From: Saussurea involucrata
Taxonomy: Eukaryota > Streptophyta > Magnoliopsida > Asterales > Asteraceae
NCBI GenBank assembly: GCA_033807775.1
Contig: CM066321.1
Span: 46,884,055 to 46,948,054, forward strand
Reading direction: 5' to 3'
Length of the DNA stretch: 64,000 nt
Shown: in pieces, positions 43,301 through 53,391 of the stretch
How positions within the stretch are numbered: the first letter of the stretch is position 1
Layout: every line of letters begins with the position of its first letter
Notes under the pieces: model-generated
Databases searched by the model: none
Seen by the model: the letters and a program-made list of their open reading frames with translations, nothing else
What the model was told of the DNA's origin: nothing
Translations under genes and position numbers: made by a program

Positions 43301-46300
43301 ATTGTTGCATATCCACAGCCCTGACCATAACACCTCCTGCACATCAGCTTTTTCTATCCCAATTCTGGTACTCTGCCAAACACTCTCAGCTACCATCAGC
43401 CAAAGACCCCTAAAAAACAATTGACTACATCCTCTGCGATATTGAATATGGCACTATGAAGATTACACCTGCCATTATTCGCAAAGCCCTGAACCTTCCC
43501 TTGGCCACTAAAGAAAAACATTTTGTTCCTCTCCCTGACCCCAAGAAAAACTCTGACAGGGAAGCCATCATTGCATTCTTCGATGCAATGGGATATGTAT
43601 GGGAAACTGGGAGGGACATGAAGCCCGAGAAAAAGCTGACCCTTATCAAAAAGTCTAAAATGCCCAGCGAGATGAATTTCATCTTCGCTCATTTAATCAG
43701 CTGCATGACTGCCAAGACCGGCTCCTCTGACCAAGCCGCTAAGCCTCAGCAAGCAATGGGATATGCATTGCTGAAAGGTCTACATATAGACTGGCATCGA
43801 TTATCTATGATGACCTGGTACTCCAAGTGGACTCTGTCGCTGACAGATCTCCATGGGTTCCATATCCTCGATTCATCAGCGCCGTATTCCAAAAAGGCCT
43901 GAAAGACAGCTACCCAACAGAGGGTGACCTGAAACTCTCTCAGGTCGGCCCTAAGATTCTCGACTTCAAGCCGGTGGAAAATGAGGTACGTCTTTCTACT
44001 CTGTTAACTCTTCTAAACCCTACTTCTTCTACTTCTGCAGCTCCTTCAGCGGACAAACCTACTGCTGATACCCCAGCTGCAACCTCCATTCCTTCTCTTA
44101 AAAGGAAACCCTCTGAAACCCATCTTGGTTCCAAAAGAACTAAGAAAACCAAGGAGCAACCCCAGCAATCTATTGCTAAAGACTCCTCAGCTCCTCTTGA
44201 TGGGTTGAAGGAAAGTTCAGTGGTACGCTCTGCCACAGCTGAACAAGCCACCCATTCTATCCCAACTTCAGCGTCTCTAAACGCTGAGGTTACAAGCTTG
44301 AAATCTACCCAACCTCCTTCAGTCTCTCAAAAGACTGACGAAGCGATTCTCAGTGAATCCAACGCTGAACTCTGCACCCAACCTCCATTCTTATCCTTCG
44401 ATTCTCCCTCTACTCATTTGGACTCTACTCCAGTTATCATTGAAGCACCTGTCATTCCACCAGAAGCTAAAGATAATACTCTTCAAGGAGTGATGGGCAT
44501 AGGACCTGCAGAGATGACCATACGTCCACGCACTTTAGCTGACGACATGGAACTTTACTCAGGAACCCGAGATTTTGATGAATTCACCAATCCTCTTGCA
44601 GGTATACACCAACCCCTATACACTGTTACTAAACCCCAAACTTCTGAGCTTTCCTCTGTTCACAAGTTCTTATATGTTACAGGTCCTAATTTGAGAGACA
44701 TCAACGCCTCTCTGAAGACAATAGAGACGACGCTGACAGGTCTCACTACTACTCTTTCCGACAACTCTTCAGCTGTAACAAACGCTGGAGAGAATCTTAC
44801 AAAGTTGACAACTGTCGTCGAAAAGAATGCCTCCAAAGCTGACTTAGAGAAGGTTGATAAATCACTCACCGACTTTGCCAAAGTTCTCTCTGATATCTAC
44901 ACAGACTACCTCGACATCAAGAAATCAGTTGACACCATGTCCAGCGAAGTAACAACGCTGAAGACATCGGTTGGCATTCTCGAAGGTGATATGTCTACTG
45001 TAAAGGCTGATGTCAGTTCAGTAAAAACTGACATGAGTTATGTGAAGACCGATGTCAATACGATGAAAAATGACATCACTTCTATTCAGACATTGTTGCA
45101 GCAGATCCTGACCAACACGACCGCCCCTGCACCTCCATCTTTTACTACGGCGGATCGTGCGGAACTCGTGAAGATCAATCCTGGTATTTCTGGTCTAGAA
45201 AACAGATTACCAGCGATTGAAATCTGTGTGGGGATCCCTGGCCAAGAAGACAGGGAAACAACACAAGCTGCTGAATCGTCACATTCCTCCCTAACTCATC
45301 ATGAAAAAAGAGGGGGAGAAGAGCGCTGAAGACCTCTCCAAGAGCGCTGAAGACCTTTCCCATGATGAATCTATCAGGGGAGAGAAGACTGAAGACCTCA
45401 CCTTTACTGAAGAAGGTGAGAAGACAATTGAAGACGAATCAGCCGCTGGACCTCAGGTAGATGAACACCCTGAGGGAACCGAGAAGCTTACCTCTGTATC
45501 TGAGGGGGAGCAACTCGAAGAAGAAGCTGGAGAAACTGAGTCTGAAGCTGAAGATGAAGAAGCCATCGACTTATCTGATGATGAACCATCCTCTTCTCCA
45601 AAGAATGATGATGATGAAGATGACGATGATGATCACTCTTTTATCGTCAAGCCTGCTCAGAGAACTAAAGCTCTTAAAGGGATTCTGATAAATGAACCTA
45701 CAGGGGAGCGGACAAAGACAAAGCCATCAGCATCTGAAGCTGACAAGGGCAAAGGAAAAAGTGTCGCTGAAGATAAAAATCTGATGATCTTGCTTAAAAA
45801 GTCGGGTTGTCAGGTACATTAACCTCTTCCTTACTCCACATCCCTCCTCTATACACTTTATCAGTTCTACACTCCAAACCTCCATACACTTTATCCCATT
45901 CTTTATCTATCTCTGTTCTACCCAAAGTTCTTACTTGTAAGATCGTTGTGTTTCAGCTAGTCCTCTCCCCTGTTTAAGGATATCGGTGAAGTTCCTACAG
46001 CTGCGACTTCACCAACAATAATCCCAGCTCTCAACGCTGAAGAAATAATCCCGGTCTTAGATTTGATCTATGAGACTGATGAACCTGAAGAACAAATGCT
46101 CTCTCACAAAAACAGACCTTCCTTGGCTCCTCAAAAGCTAAGTGAAGAGGATCAAGAAAAGAGAGATGAAATGATCAAGAGACTCGAAGATCAGCGAATC
46201 ATTCTGAAGCGTGATCAACTTCCTTCCGTTCCTCCAAAGTTCAAAATTTCCCAAAAGGAATACAATGAACACCTCAGAGCTGAACGCCTAATCGCTGAAA

Positions 46301-49300
46301 GAAGGGAAGCTGAAGAAAAAGACAGAGAATACGCCATCCAGCTTACTCAACGATCAGTAAAAGACCCCAAGCTGAAAAGAGCTCCCATTGATGTTCAACG
46401 TCAGCTATGGGCTGATGCTCAAAAGATCGTTGGAGAAAAGACTAAGGTCTCTGATACGAATTTGGAATGGTCTAAAGAAATGCTGACCTATCGATCTAGA
46501 CCATCCAAAATCATCAAAGTAAATATCAGAGGAAGACTGTACACAGACGTTCCTGTTGTTGAAGTTGATGTCTACAGAGAAGAAAAAACCAAGCAAACCT
46601 TCTATGCTGCTACCTTAGAAAAGTTTGGTCTCTCTGAATGGTTAGAAACGAAATTAGCCATTCATGGATCGCGTTCAAAGTTCAAAAGCCATGTCGAGAA
46701 GATCTTAAACAAACAGATCGACCTGGTTTCTTCTGCTGTGGATATTCCTCCCTCTACTCTTCTTCCTCCTCAACAAAGAAAAGTCTCTACTAAGGAAAAG
46801 AAAGTCTCAAACTCAAGTCCTCCTATACAGAATGAAACAGGTATTGGTTTCTCTCGTGCTGAAGTTCTTGGCCCTGATGCTGATCTCTCAGCGCTTGACA
46901 CCTCCCTACCACCTGGAGAAACTTTCATTCCTGGCACAGTTGTAAGTGATCCTTATGGTATATTCTTTCTAGACTACGATGGAAACTATCACTTTCAACG
47001 TATCTCTGAGCTCCACATCGCTCCCATCGAACAACTCAGAGATCTCATATACTGGTGTGAAGTCAGACGCGACATCAAAGCTAGACACCTGAAGCCCTTG
47101 ATTTTTAAAGAAGCTCTGAAGAAAAAGAATCAAGGAGTAGATGTCCCTGACTGGATGATTCCCACATCAATGACCCTTGATGAACAACTCATTAAGGAAG
47201 AACCTTTTGACGGATAAGATCGCCTTGTATTTCTTTCTATCCTTATCTGTCTACATCTTTTGTACTTGTAATTTTATTCGCTGTACTTGTAATTTTTCCA
47301 CTTCCATCTGTAATCTTTACAAAGTTTAAAGAAAAATTTCAGCGAACCTACTTTACTCCATTAGTACAGAAAAGATCCCAGAAAACAGTAAAAGAGACAA
47401 ATATTTTATGAGTTCTTTTTATCCTTGTGTTTTCATTAAATAGCAATTTTCTCTGTTGCTATGTCATAATCAAGTAGGGGGAGATTGTTGATCCAAACCC
47501 TCAGTGATTTGATAATGACCCTCTCTTATATACTTAGTGAAAATTGTAAGTAAACAATATGTATCAGAGTTTCACTATCGCTGATAAGTACTAAGATCTT
47601 ACAGTACCGCTGATAGGAACTCTTGCTCTTTTGATTAAACATTCAGCGAAACTGTTCACCACAATACTCTGAGTCTGTTCAGTACTTATGGTGATCGCTG
47701 ATAAGTTAGTTGTTTACTTATGATCCCTGAAGACAAGTTTCACGTTAACATAGGTTCTACGCTGAAGTCGAAGATCAAGCTCAAGAACCAGCGACAACTC
47801 TCCTAATGAACTGATGCGGATCAGCGAAGACTCAGATTTGTCCACTCAACGTGAAGTATCAAGTACAAGACTTTCGCTATCGCTGAACTCTATCATTCGC
47901 TGATAAAGAATGATAGATCGCTGAATCAACGAAAAGCTGATCATGAAGTCCTCCGTACAAAGTACTTTTGTCTAAACCACCCTTGCACGACTCCGTACGA
48001 TATGACAGAAAAAGAACCTCCTTATTGTCTGAAATCGTACAACCACTCTGATACTACAATGTTCAACATGCGGCTACTAAGGTTGTCAACAAAGGTCAAT
48101 GACATGCAACCAATCAGCTGCTGCCACGTGTAAAGTATAAACTGCAATGCATTAAATGCATGCAGTATATAAGAAGATGAACTCACTTCTTTTTGAAGTA
48201 ACTTGCTAACTCTGGACAAGTTCATCCTTCTTATCTTGAGATAGGTTATTATTAGTAATTTCCTTCTCTTTCTTAGTGCAAGAAACTTAGTGTTCCAACT
48301 TGTTTAGATTTAGGTTCATCATTAATCTTGTTTCCACAACAAGTTGTAAATTGTTAATGATTTATCAATAAACAATTTAGAAAAGTAAAATATGTGTGTT
48401 TGTATTCAACCCCCCCCCCCCCCCTTCTACAAACTTGTATAGCCCTTCGGGACCAACAGAACCGTCTTCAAGGGTTGATGACTCATCGAGAGTCGTTACG
48501 CCTGAGAAGGCGAAGGTATCAATCGCATCACCCGTGAATACGAAGACATCTTCTAGTGTGATTGATGGGACACCTCTCAGTTCGGGGCCTCCGGCAAAAA
48601 CGGCGAAGTGTCCGTCTACCACGTCGACCCCTCCGTCGGCCGACAAGGGCAAGGTCTATACGACGGGAGAGGATAAGGTCACGATGGTCAACTTTATGTT
48701 GCCGTCAGACTTTATGTCCGATAATGTCCTAGACGGGACGAATCTGTTTCCTCATCTGGGGAAATATCTGCTCCCTTCCTTCAAGGAGCGTTTCGAGGGA
48801 GTTTCGGTCGAGGAGATGGGATATCACGTCGCCGGACTGGCGTTCATGGTAAGTCTTTCTTTCAAGACTTGTTTATCTTTTGTCATTTAGAACATCGTCG
48901 TGCGTTTACTAACTTGTGTCTTATGTTTTTCAGGCGTTCCAGTCTTCTCTTGCCTTGCACGCCGAGACGGTGAAGATAAGGGGTTTGGTGTCCTCTGCTC
49001 ATGAAAGGGGGAATGCGGCATTGGACAGAGAGAATATCGCTTTAGAGCGTGCCGAGGCTATGTCCAAACGTCTCGATGAGGCCCTGAATGAGTTAGAGGC
49101 CATCGGACGTGCAAAGGATGAGGCAAACCACTGTCTGAAGCAGTCTTTGTCCTTGATCGCCGATCAAAGGGATGAGCTGGACAAGACGAAGGAGTCCTTG
49201 GCTGCGAATGAAAAAGAAGCTGAGGATTCCAAGTCTAGGGTGGCGGAATTGGAAAAGGAGGTGAAGGAACTCAAGGACGAGGCTAAGTCCGTCTTCGCCT

Positions 49301-49524
49301 TGGCTCGATTGACCGCTCGTGCTGCGATAATGAGGCAGCATTTGTCGGGAAAATATCTCCTTGCCTTGGCGTCGGAAGAGCTTGCTTTCTACCTGAGGGA
49401 CGTCGGATCTGAAAGAGATCTCGACTCATATGACGAGAAAGAGGCCGACGAGGAGGAGGTGGGCGAGGGCTCAAAGGGCGAGGCCTCTGGCAAGGATGCG
49501 ACTGACGATCCTCCTCAGACCTAA
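34330..49524 (+). CDS. Gy-3 antisense gene, four exons, split by Copia-B
   Basis: Exons: 34330-34837, 34916-35140, 35226-35373 continuing at 48464-48848 after Copia-B, and 48934-49524. All introns are GT...AG, in phases 1, 1 and 0. Counting the duplicated GAACC once gives 1,857 nt, 618 residues plus stop, with no internal stop. Residues about 40-90 resemble the Transposase_28 'gypsy type transposon' domain ([20 protein letters not shown] ... [12 protein letters not shown]). An acidic E/D-rich segment follows (exon 2), then a Ser/Thr-rich linker, then about 150 residues of coiled coil (exon 4), with an acidic tail. The role is unknown. It was intact until Copia-B arrived and is now disrupted. 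Confidence 0.8.
35374..36350 (+). repeat. Copia-B 5' LTR
   Basis: It starts TGTTGATCCAAACC and ends GGGACCAACA. It is unusually rich in the hexamer CGCTGA or its complement TCAGCG (about ten copies, mostly in the first 500 bases). A TATA-like ATATAAGAAG lies near 36053. A C-run of about 18 lies at 36299-36316. The small - strand frame at 35910-36158 is not a gene. Confidence 0.92.
36353..36364 (+). other. Copia-B primer-binding site
   Basis: TGGTATCAGAGC, the standard plant copia PBS for initiator methionine tRNA, two bases after the LTR. Confidence 0.95.
36433..38826 (+). CDS. gag: Copia-B gag
   Basis: A 797-residue open frame starting [14 protein letters not shown] (the in-frame ATG at 36418 is less likely). 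The N-terminal half is a copia gag domain ([39 protein letters not shown]). Two CCHC zinc knuckles are present: [14 protein letters not shown] from residue 323 and [14 protein letters not shown] from about residue 717. Between them is a long Ser/Lys/Glu-rich region with a coiled-coil-like segment. The length, about double a minimal copia gag, and the second knuckle fit SIRE-lineage gag. It ends TAA (38824-38826), in frame with pol. Confidence 0.92.
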   Translation: MATNTNTNYIDNGSLAKPPRFSRDNFNLWINRMTLFLEGVDPTMPYYLENGPFIPVRIDGAVPAAENRPAIPERLVPKEVHTWTDEDKKKVAIDTKARSILSMALPDEVYHSVMNLKSSKAMWDTICVQYEGTAEVQDSRKINLVRQYESFICGKNETLSEVHQRFNFLIIDLKTVGKEYSNFEVLTKFLECLPESWDSYSMCLKLSKDLRSMTLATLYGTMLNHEQSSHLKKNLVKDSKSTPVALISEEPSTQRPSVTITELESNSERSSDSDSLDDDESLALLTKKFRRFAKKKMFRKNKPLSITDKPRSSAPIDKATATCFNCEKIGHFANECRSKKVSRNSVFPKKSFIPRNKDDKYAKLKEKYTKLKSFKKKGKGLMAYDWAASEEEESSSDSEDDEVNLCLMAKIEDEEESSDIPSTSTSAIQVSPSFFTNIANIDEADSLRKIDLLTRSLYEAMNGKTIVENQNLDLAEKLKNCHLQIEKLSKIEEDFKDQVHLNQLVKIERAEAIAALKAEKATVEGWCNSSTKITEITKSQIPLSDKRGLGYKYETQEPTTDRSMLLFGTFVSSVADTSSSQCSSSRPPIPEKISTSSKGKEKMVYPKPTSVFKDKGKGIAFNQNLQKGTLVPKLNASKTLVIYSSGSRNQISGSTQRGSIQRSIPRLRVDVLGKKSEELNVPPISKAKSLFGAGPSNSKSKAQHSNSPRTTFSYRKCYQCGLTDHIASKCPTATKAEKIAKVKIAPKAKKTTEVKKLTKVKTDKAESSNAAKIAEPSIPTTSTNKRVHMVNWIPKKN
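38827..42116 (+). pseudogene. pol: Copia-B pol: PR-INT-RT-RNaseH
   Basis: It continues in the gag frame after TAA 38824. Protease [14 protein letters not shown] (Asp codon 38869-38871). GAG-pre [10 protein letters not shown]. Integrase with all three acidic residues visible: Asp in LLHVDLFGP, Asp in RSDHGTEF, Glu in [12 protein letters not shown] at 40159-40161 lies between INT and RT. RT has YVDD at 41170-41181 and [14 protein letters not shown] at 41533 follows LCA, the same codon position as the TGA at 12162 in Copia-A. RNaseH ([11 protein letters not shown]) is broken by a frameshift at about 41910-41925. It ends GMLNFEE at 42116. Confidence 0.9.
42117..43089 (+). promoter_or_regulatory. 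Putative internal promoter and leader for Copia-B ORF3
   Basis: No gene, but an ordered set of promoter-type motifs: TGACGTCA (42420-42427), CCAAT (42492-42496), CACGTG (42507-42512) and TATATAAA (42568-42575). Then about 500 bases of U-rich leader end in a branch-like AACTGAT and acceptor ATACAG (AG at 43085-43086), three bases before the ORF3 ATG at 43090. No strong donor is obvious nearby; weak candidates exist around 42695. A spliced or internally initiated ORF3 mRNA is inferred. Confidence 0.5.
43090..47217 (+). pseudogene. Copia-B ORF3 (env-position protein) with probable intron
   Basis: It starts MASSDISKN at 43090. Lesions: TAA at 43411; 1-nt loss near 43793; frameshift near the A/G-run at 45303-45315. 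The probable intron is 45814-45960. The N-terminal domain is shared with Copia-A ORF3 ([32 protein letters not shown]). Then come a Ser/Thr/Pro-rich region, a long heptad-like coiled coil (about 44690-45110), a very acidic segment (DDDEDDDDD near 45610) and a C-terminal charged helical domain of about 380 residues (46063-47217). No hydrophobic membrane segment or signal peptide is evident. Function unknown. Confidence 0.75.
45814..45960 (+). other. Probable intron inside Copia-B ORF3
   Basis: Donor CAG|GTACAT at 45814; pyrimidine-rich body without a usable frame; acceptor region TTTCAGCTAG. Using the second AG (45960) joins codon CAG (45811-45813) to TCC (45961) in phase 0 and opens directly into the downstream 384-codon frame. 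The stronger first AG (45956) would give a stop after six codons. Length 147 nt, normal for plants. Confidence 0.55.
47218..47485 (+). other. Copia-B 3'UTR and polypurine tract
   Basis: Non-coding AU-rich 3'UTR without a gene, ending in the PPT AGTAGGGGGAGAT (47473-47485), which directly abuts the 3' LTR. Confidence 0.85.
47486..48458 (+). repeat. Copia-B 3' LTR
   Basis: 973 bp, near-identical to the 5' LTR, with a shorter C-run (about 14, near 48411-48424). It is followed by GAACC, the right target duplication, and the antisense gene of Gy-3 resumes. Confidence 0.95.
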
Positions 49525-50120
49525 GAATTTTTCTTTACTTTTGTTTTTTATCGCTCAACCGTTGGGGGTCGAGCCATTTGGATGTAACTGATCGAACATT
49601 CAATGAATGAAACTTACATTTCTTTTGAACTTGTGCGTTACACTTTGTGAATATCAACTGTGAAATACATCGTATAAAATGAACAAGAAGACATGCGACT
49701 TAGGCATCCATCATAACGCAACAATTAGAACACAAGTCGTAACACTTTTATATTTTTAAATCGTATAGGCAAACGTAAATACATGCGATCAGAGTATTCA
49801 TTCAGAACATGAAATTCTTCTAAGTTAAAAACGTAGATCTAGGGGTCGTTAGACCTTACGATCGCATAATTAAATCATGCGATGAACCTGAATCATGCGT
49901 CCCTGTGGTAAGGTAGTCAAGTCATATAGTAGACCTGATTGCTCATGTCGTGCGATCCTGCGAGAGTGAACTAAAGTCGTACGATAGACTTAGTAACTTA
50001 TGTCGTGCGATCCTGCGATAAAACAATGTCAAAGGTTGGTCATTGGCTAACCAACGACCCTTCGATGCTTAAGTCAGTAATCGTCGTGATGAATAAAAAT
50101 CGTATAAGAAAAAAAGGGGT
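49525..50120. other. Gy-3 spacer between antisense gene and integrase
   Basis: The two transcription units converge here: the + strand gene ends at 49524 and the - strand integrase at 50121. The sequence is AT-rich with many GTCGTGCGA-type words and matches 21663-22260 in Gy-1. No frame or RNA gene is recognisable. Polyadenylation signals for both units would be expected here (AATGAATGAAAC near 49600). Confidence 0.6.
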
Positions 50121-51229
50121 TTAGAAGAAATACCTTTTCAAATGTGTTTCATTCCAGCTACGTGGGACATCTTGATTGTCGAGGGTTTGGAACCGATAGG
50201 CACCTTTACCCACGACTTCGGAGATACTATAAGGACCTTCCCACTTGGTGGAAAGCTTACCTGCATTGAGCTCTTGACATCTTTGGAACACTCGACGAAG
50301 GACGTAGTCGCTTTCTTGAAAGACTTTAACTTTGACATTCTTATTGAAATGTCGCTCGACCGCTTGCTTCTGTGACGCCATTCTGATCAATGCTGATTCT
50401 CTAAGCTCTTCAAGGGAATCGAGGTCATAACTCAAATCAACCAGGTTGTGGTCGACGGAAGTATGTCTCGAGGTTGGGAGCTGGGCCTCGACCGGCAAAA
50501 CTGCTTCACAACCATAGACCAAAGAGAAAGGGGTTTGTCCTGTGGACGTGCGAGGCGTCGTACGATTCGCCCACAGGACTGAAGGGAGTTCTTCGACCCA
50601 CTTTCCTTTGGCAGCTTTTAACCTTTTCTTGATAGAAGCGATAATGGTCTTATTGCTCGACTCAGAAAGTACATTTGCCAGGGGATACCTGGGTGTCGAG
50701 GTCGTCAACTTGATATTGCGGTCTTCACAGAACTGTCGAGTCATGTTGCTTATGAACTGGGATCCATTGTCGCAGACAATTTCGGATGGAATCCCAAACC
50801 TGCATATGATGTTAGTTTTGATAAAAGAGACGACTTCCTTGTCCCAAATTTGGGAAAAAGCGGTTGCTTCTACCCACTTAGAAAAATAATCCGTAAGTAT
50901 AAGGAGAAATACCTTTTGCCCTGGAGCAGGTGGTAGCTTGCCGGCAATATCCTTTCCCCACCTCATGAAGGGCCATGGGATAAGTGTCGAGTGTAAAGGT
51001 TCAGAAGGTTTATGGGACATACATGAATGTCGTGACAGGGATCACAGTTCTGGACATACCTGACAGCGTCTTGTCACAGTGTCGGCCAAAAATAGCCTTG
51101 TCGAGAGATACGATTAGCCAAACTGCGACCTCCTGAGTGATTGCCACACTCTCCATCATGCATCTCTTGAAGGATCTTCTGAACTTGACTTTTGCTGATG
51201 ACGCATCTTAGGTTTAAGCCCGTCGATGA
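50121..51229 (-). pseudogene. pol: Gy-3 integrase
   Basis: A 299-codon open frame (51020-50121) holds the catalytic core (WGKDIAGKLPP, CDNGSQF, SESSNKT) and C-terminal part (HFNKNVKVKVFQESDYVLRRVF, WEGPYSISEV). Upstream the zinc-finger portion (51229-51021) is broken by a CGA-to-TGA type stop near 51078 and a small deletion near 51032. Acidic catalytic residues are retained. Confidence 0.85.
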
Positions 51230-52117
51230 TCATCGATAGAGTCTATCTCCGATCACGACATACCTGGATGCTTTGAATCTGATCTTCCGAGCTTCCATCT
51301 TGTCTTCTGGGAGTTGGTCGTGCACAAGGAAATTTCGGATGTCATACGACCAATCATCTTCTTGGTCTTCGATCTGGACGACATCGTTATTTTCGATAGA
51401 CGACGTCGCCAGATGGATCATAGGAATGCTGTTGAATATTGGTTCGACCAGAGCAGACCCAAGGTTTGCTAAAGCGTCGGCTTGAGTATTCTCGTCCCTT
51501 GGAATGTGTTCAATAGAAAAAGATTTAAACTTTTCTGATTTCTCTTTTGCTACCTTCAGGTACGATGCCATTTTTGAATCTTTAGCTGTGAATTCCCCAT
51601 TCATTTGGTTCACGATCAGGAGAGAATCTCTTTTGACATGTAGCGTGGTTACCCCCGAGTCGTGGGTCGTATTCATTCCCACGATCAGGGCTTCGTACTC
51701 AGCTTCATTGTTGTTGGTTTTGAAGTCGCACCGGACTGAATACACCATCTTGCCCCCCTGTGGCGACTTTAAGACGACGCCTAGTCCTGAACCTCTAGTG
51801 TTGGATGATCCGTCGACATGTAGAGTCCAAGGCGCATCGTCGTGAGTCGCCACAGTTGACACTTCGAGCTCTGCTTCTTTCTCCAGCTCAGGGCTGAAAT
51901 CAGCAATGAAATCTGCCAAAGCTTGCGATTTGATCGTGGTCCTGGGCTTAAAATTGATGTCGTAACTGCTGAGATATATGCTCCGTTTTGCCAAACGACC
52001 TGTCAACTCAAGTTTCCTCAAGACAGACTTAAAGGGAAAGTTAGTTACGACAGTAATAGGATGTGATTCGAAATAGTGTCGTAATTTTTTAGCAGCTGTG
52101 ACTAGCGATAAGAGCAA
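51228..52117 (-). pseudogene. pol: Gy-3 RNaseH and second RNaseH
   Basis: A 295-codon frame: the end of standard RNaseH (SHPITVVTNFPFKSVLRK, WSIYLSSYDI-like), then an archaeal-type RNaseH (LHVDGSSNTRGSGLGVVL, NNEAEYEALIVGM, DALANLGSALVEP). Two RNaseH domains mark the Tat lineage. It stops at TGA 51230 in LYR*SSTG (relatives have Arg) and begins after a 1-nt loss near 52122. Confidence 0.85.
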
Positions 52118-53388
52118 TTTTCCATTGAGGAATACCTGGTTTCTGCGTCCAAGAGAGATTTACTTACATAGTAGATCGGCAGTTGCTGCTTTTCATCTTC
52201 TCGTGTCAGGACGGCACTTACTGCATTAGGACTAACAGCCAAATACAGCTGCAATACCTCGTAATCGTGAGGTTTTGATAGCAAAGGAGGCGACGTCATG
52301 TACTCCTTGAGTTTTTGCAGTGCTTGCTCATGATCGTCGGTCCAATCGAAGCCTCTATTTTTCCTGAGGACGTTATAGAATAAATGACATCTATCTGAGG
52401 ATCGAGAGATCAACCTATTCAGAGCTGCCACCCGACCAGTGAGCCTTTGGACCTCTTTGAAATTTCTTGGAGATTTGATCTCGATAATGGCTTTGATCTG
52501 GTCAGGGTTGGCCTCGATTCCTTGACGAGTGACCATATACCCCAGGAATTTTCTTGCACTGACGCCAAAGGAACATTTCGTCGGGTTGAGCTTCATGCTA
52601 TATTTTCTGAGGATGTCGAATGACTGCCTCAAATGATCGACGTGGTCGATTGCTTGCTTTGACTTGACGAGCATGTCGTCGATATAAACCTCCATCGTGT
52701 CGCCAAGACGATCCTTGAACATTTTATTCACCAGGCGCTGGTAGGTTGAACCTGCATTTTTTAGTCCGAAAGGTATAACTTTATAACAGTAAATACCTCG
52801 ATCCGTCATGAATGCAGTTTTCTCCTGGTCCTCGATGTGCATCAAGATCTGATTGTATCCAGAATAAGCATCCATGAACGTCAATAGTTCATGTCCTGCT
52901 GTCGCGTCGACTATGGCATCGATATGTGGCAACGGAAAAGGATCTTTTGGACAAGCTTTGTTGAGATCTGTAAAATCAATACAGACCCTCCATTTGCCAT
53001 TTTCCTTTGCTACGACCACGACATTAGCAAGCCAGTCGGGGTACTTTACTTCTCGAATCTTCCCCGTCTTCAGGAGGTTGTCGACCTCGTCATTTATCAC
53101 CTTATTCCTTTCAGGAGCAAATTTCCGCCGCTTTTGTTTGACAGGTTTAAATGACGGGTCGACATTGAGCTTATGAGAAATAACATTGGGGTCTATGCCG
53201 ACAATGTCTTCGTGCGACCAGGCAAAGCATTCGGCGTATTCCTGCAAAAAAGATATCAGTTTGTCTTTAAGGCAGGGATCGAGGGACGAACCTACAAAGA
53301 CTTTCTGGTCAGGCTTGCTCTGGTCCAGGACGACTTCCTCCAGACGATAGTCGTCGGCTGTCCCAGGAGCATCCTGGACCTGTAATTG
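52102..53388 (-). pseudogene. pol: Gy-3 reverse transcriptase and linker after the amber stop
   Basis: The frame is continuous with protease except for the TAG at 53389. The linker QLQVQDAPGTADDYRLEE leads to the RT domain: PDWLANVVVVAKENGKWRV, DFTDLNKACPKD, GLKNAGSTYQRLV, YIDDMLVKS (catalytic Asp pair intact), FLGYMVTRQGIEANP. It then enters the first RNaseH (FDWTDDHEQALQKLKEYM) and frameshifts at about 52122. Confidence 0.9.
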
Positions 53389-53391
53389 CTA
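53383..53391 (-). promoter_or_regulatory. Candidate readthrough stop TAG-CAA-TTA (Gy-3)
   Basis: On the - strand the protease frame reads ATC TAG CAA TTA CAG and continues open into RT in the same frame. TAG followed by CAA TTA is the context (UAG-CAR-YYA) known to promote amber readthrough in tobamoviruses. Gy-4 has the identical nine bases at the same site. Confidence 0.65.

Larger units (their letters stand above)
35374..48458 (+). mobile_element. Copia-B: young SIRE-like copia element with third ORF
   Basis: LTRs 35374-36350 (977 bp) and 47486-48458 (973 bp) differ by about a dozen substitutions plus the length of a C-run. The perfect 5-bp target duplication is GAACC (35369-35373, 48459-48463). 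It contains PBS, gag, pol in copia order, an internal promoter-like region, a long ORF3 with a probable intron, and PPT. At 1.3e-8 per site per year it is roughly half a million years old. Despite its youth, pol and ORF3 carry several stops and frameshifts, so this copy is probably not autonomous. Confidence 0.95.

Noticed and set aside
43396..43692. Overlapping - strand frames in ORF3
   Set aside because: Shadows of the + strand coding sequence with no recognisable domain.
43985..44039. Possible intron in Copia-B ORF3 (GAG|GTACGT ... TTCTGCAG)
   Set aside because: The donor and acceptor look good, but at 55 nt it is shorter than usual plant introns and the reading frame is open through it.
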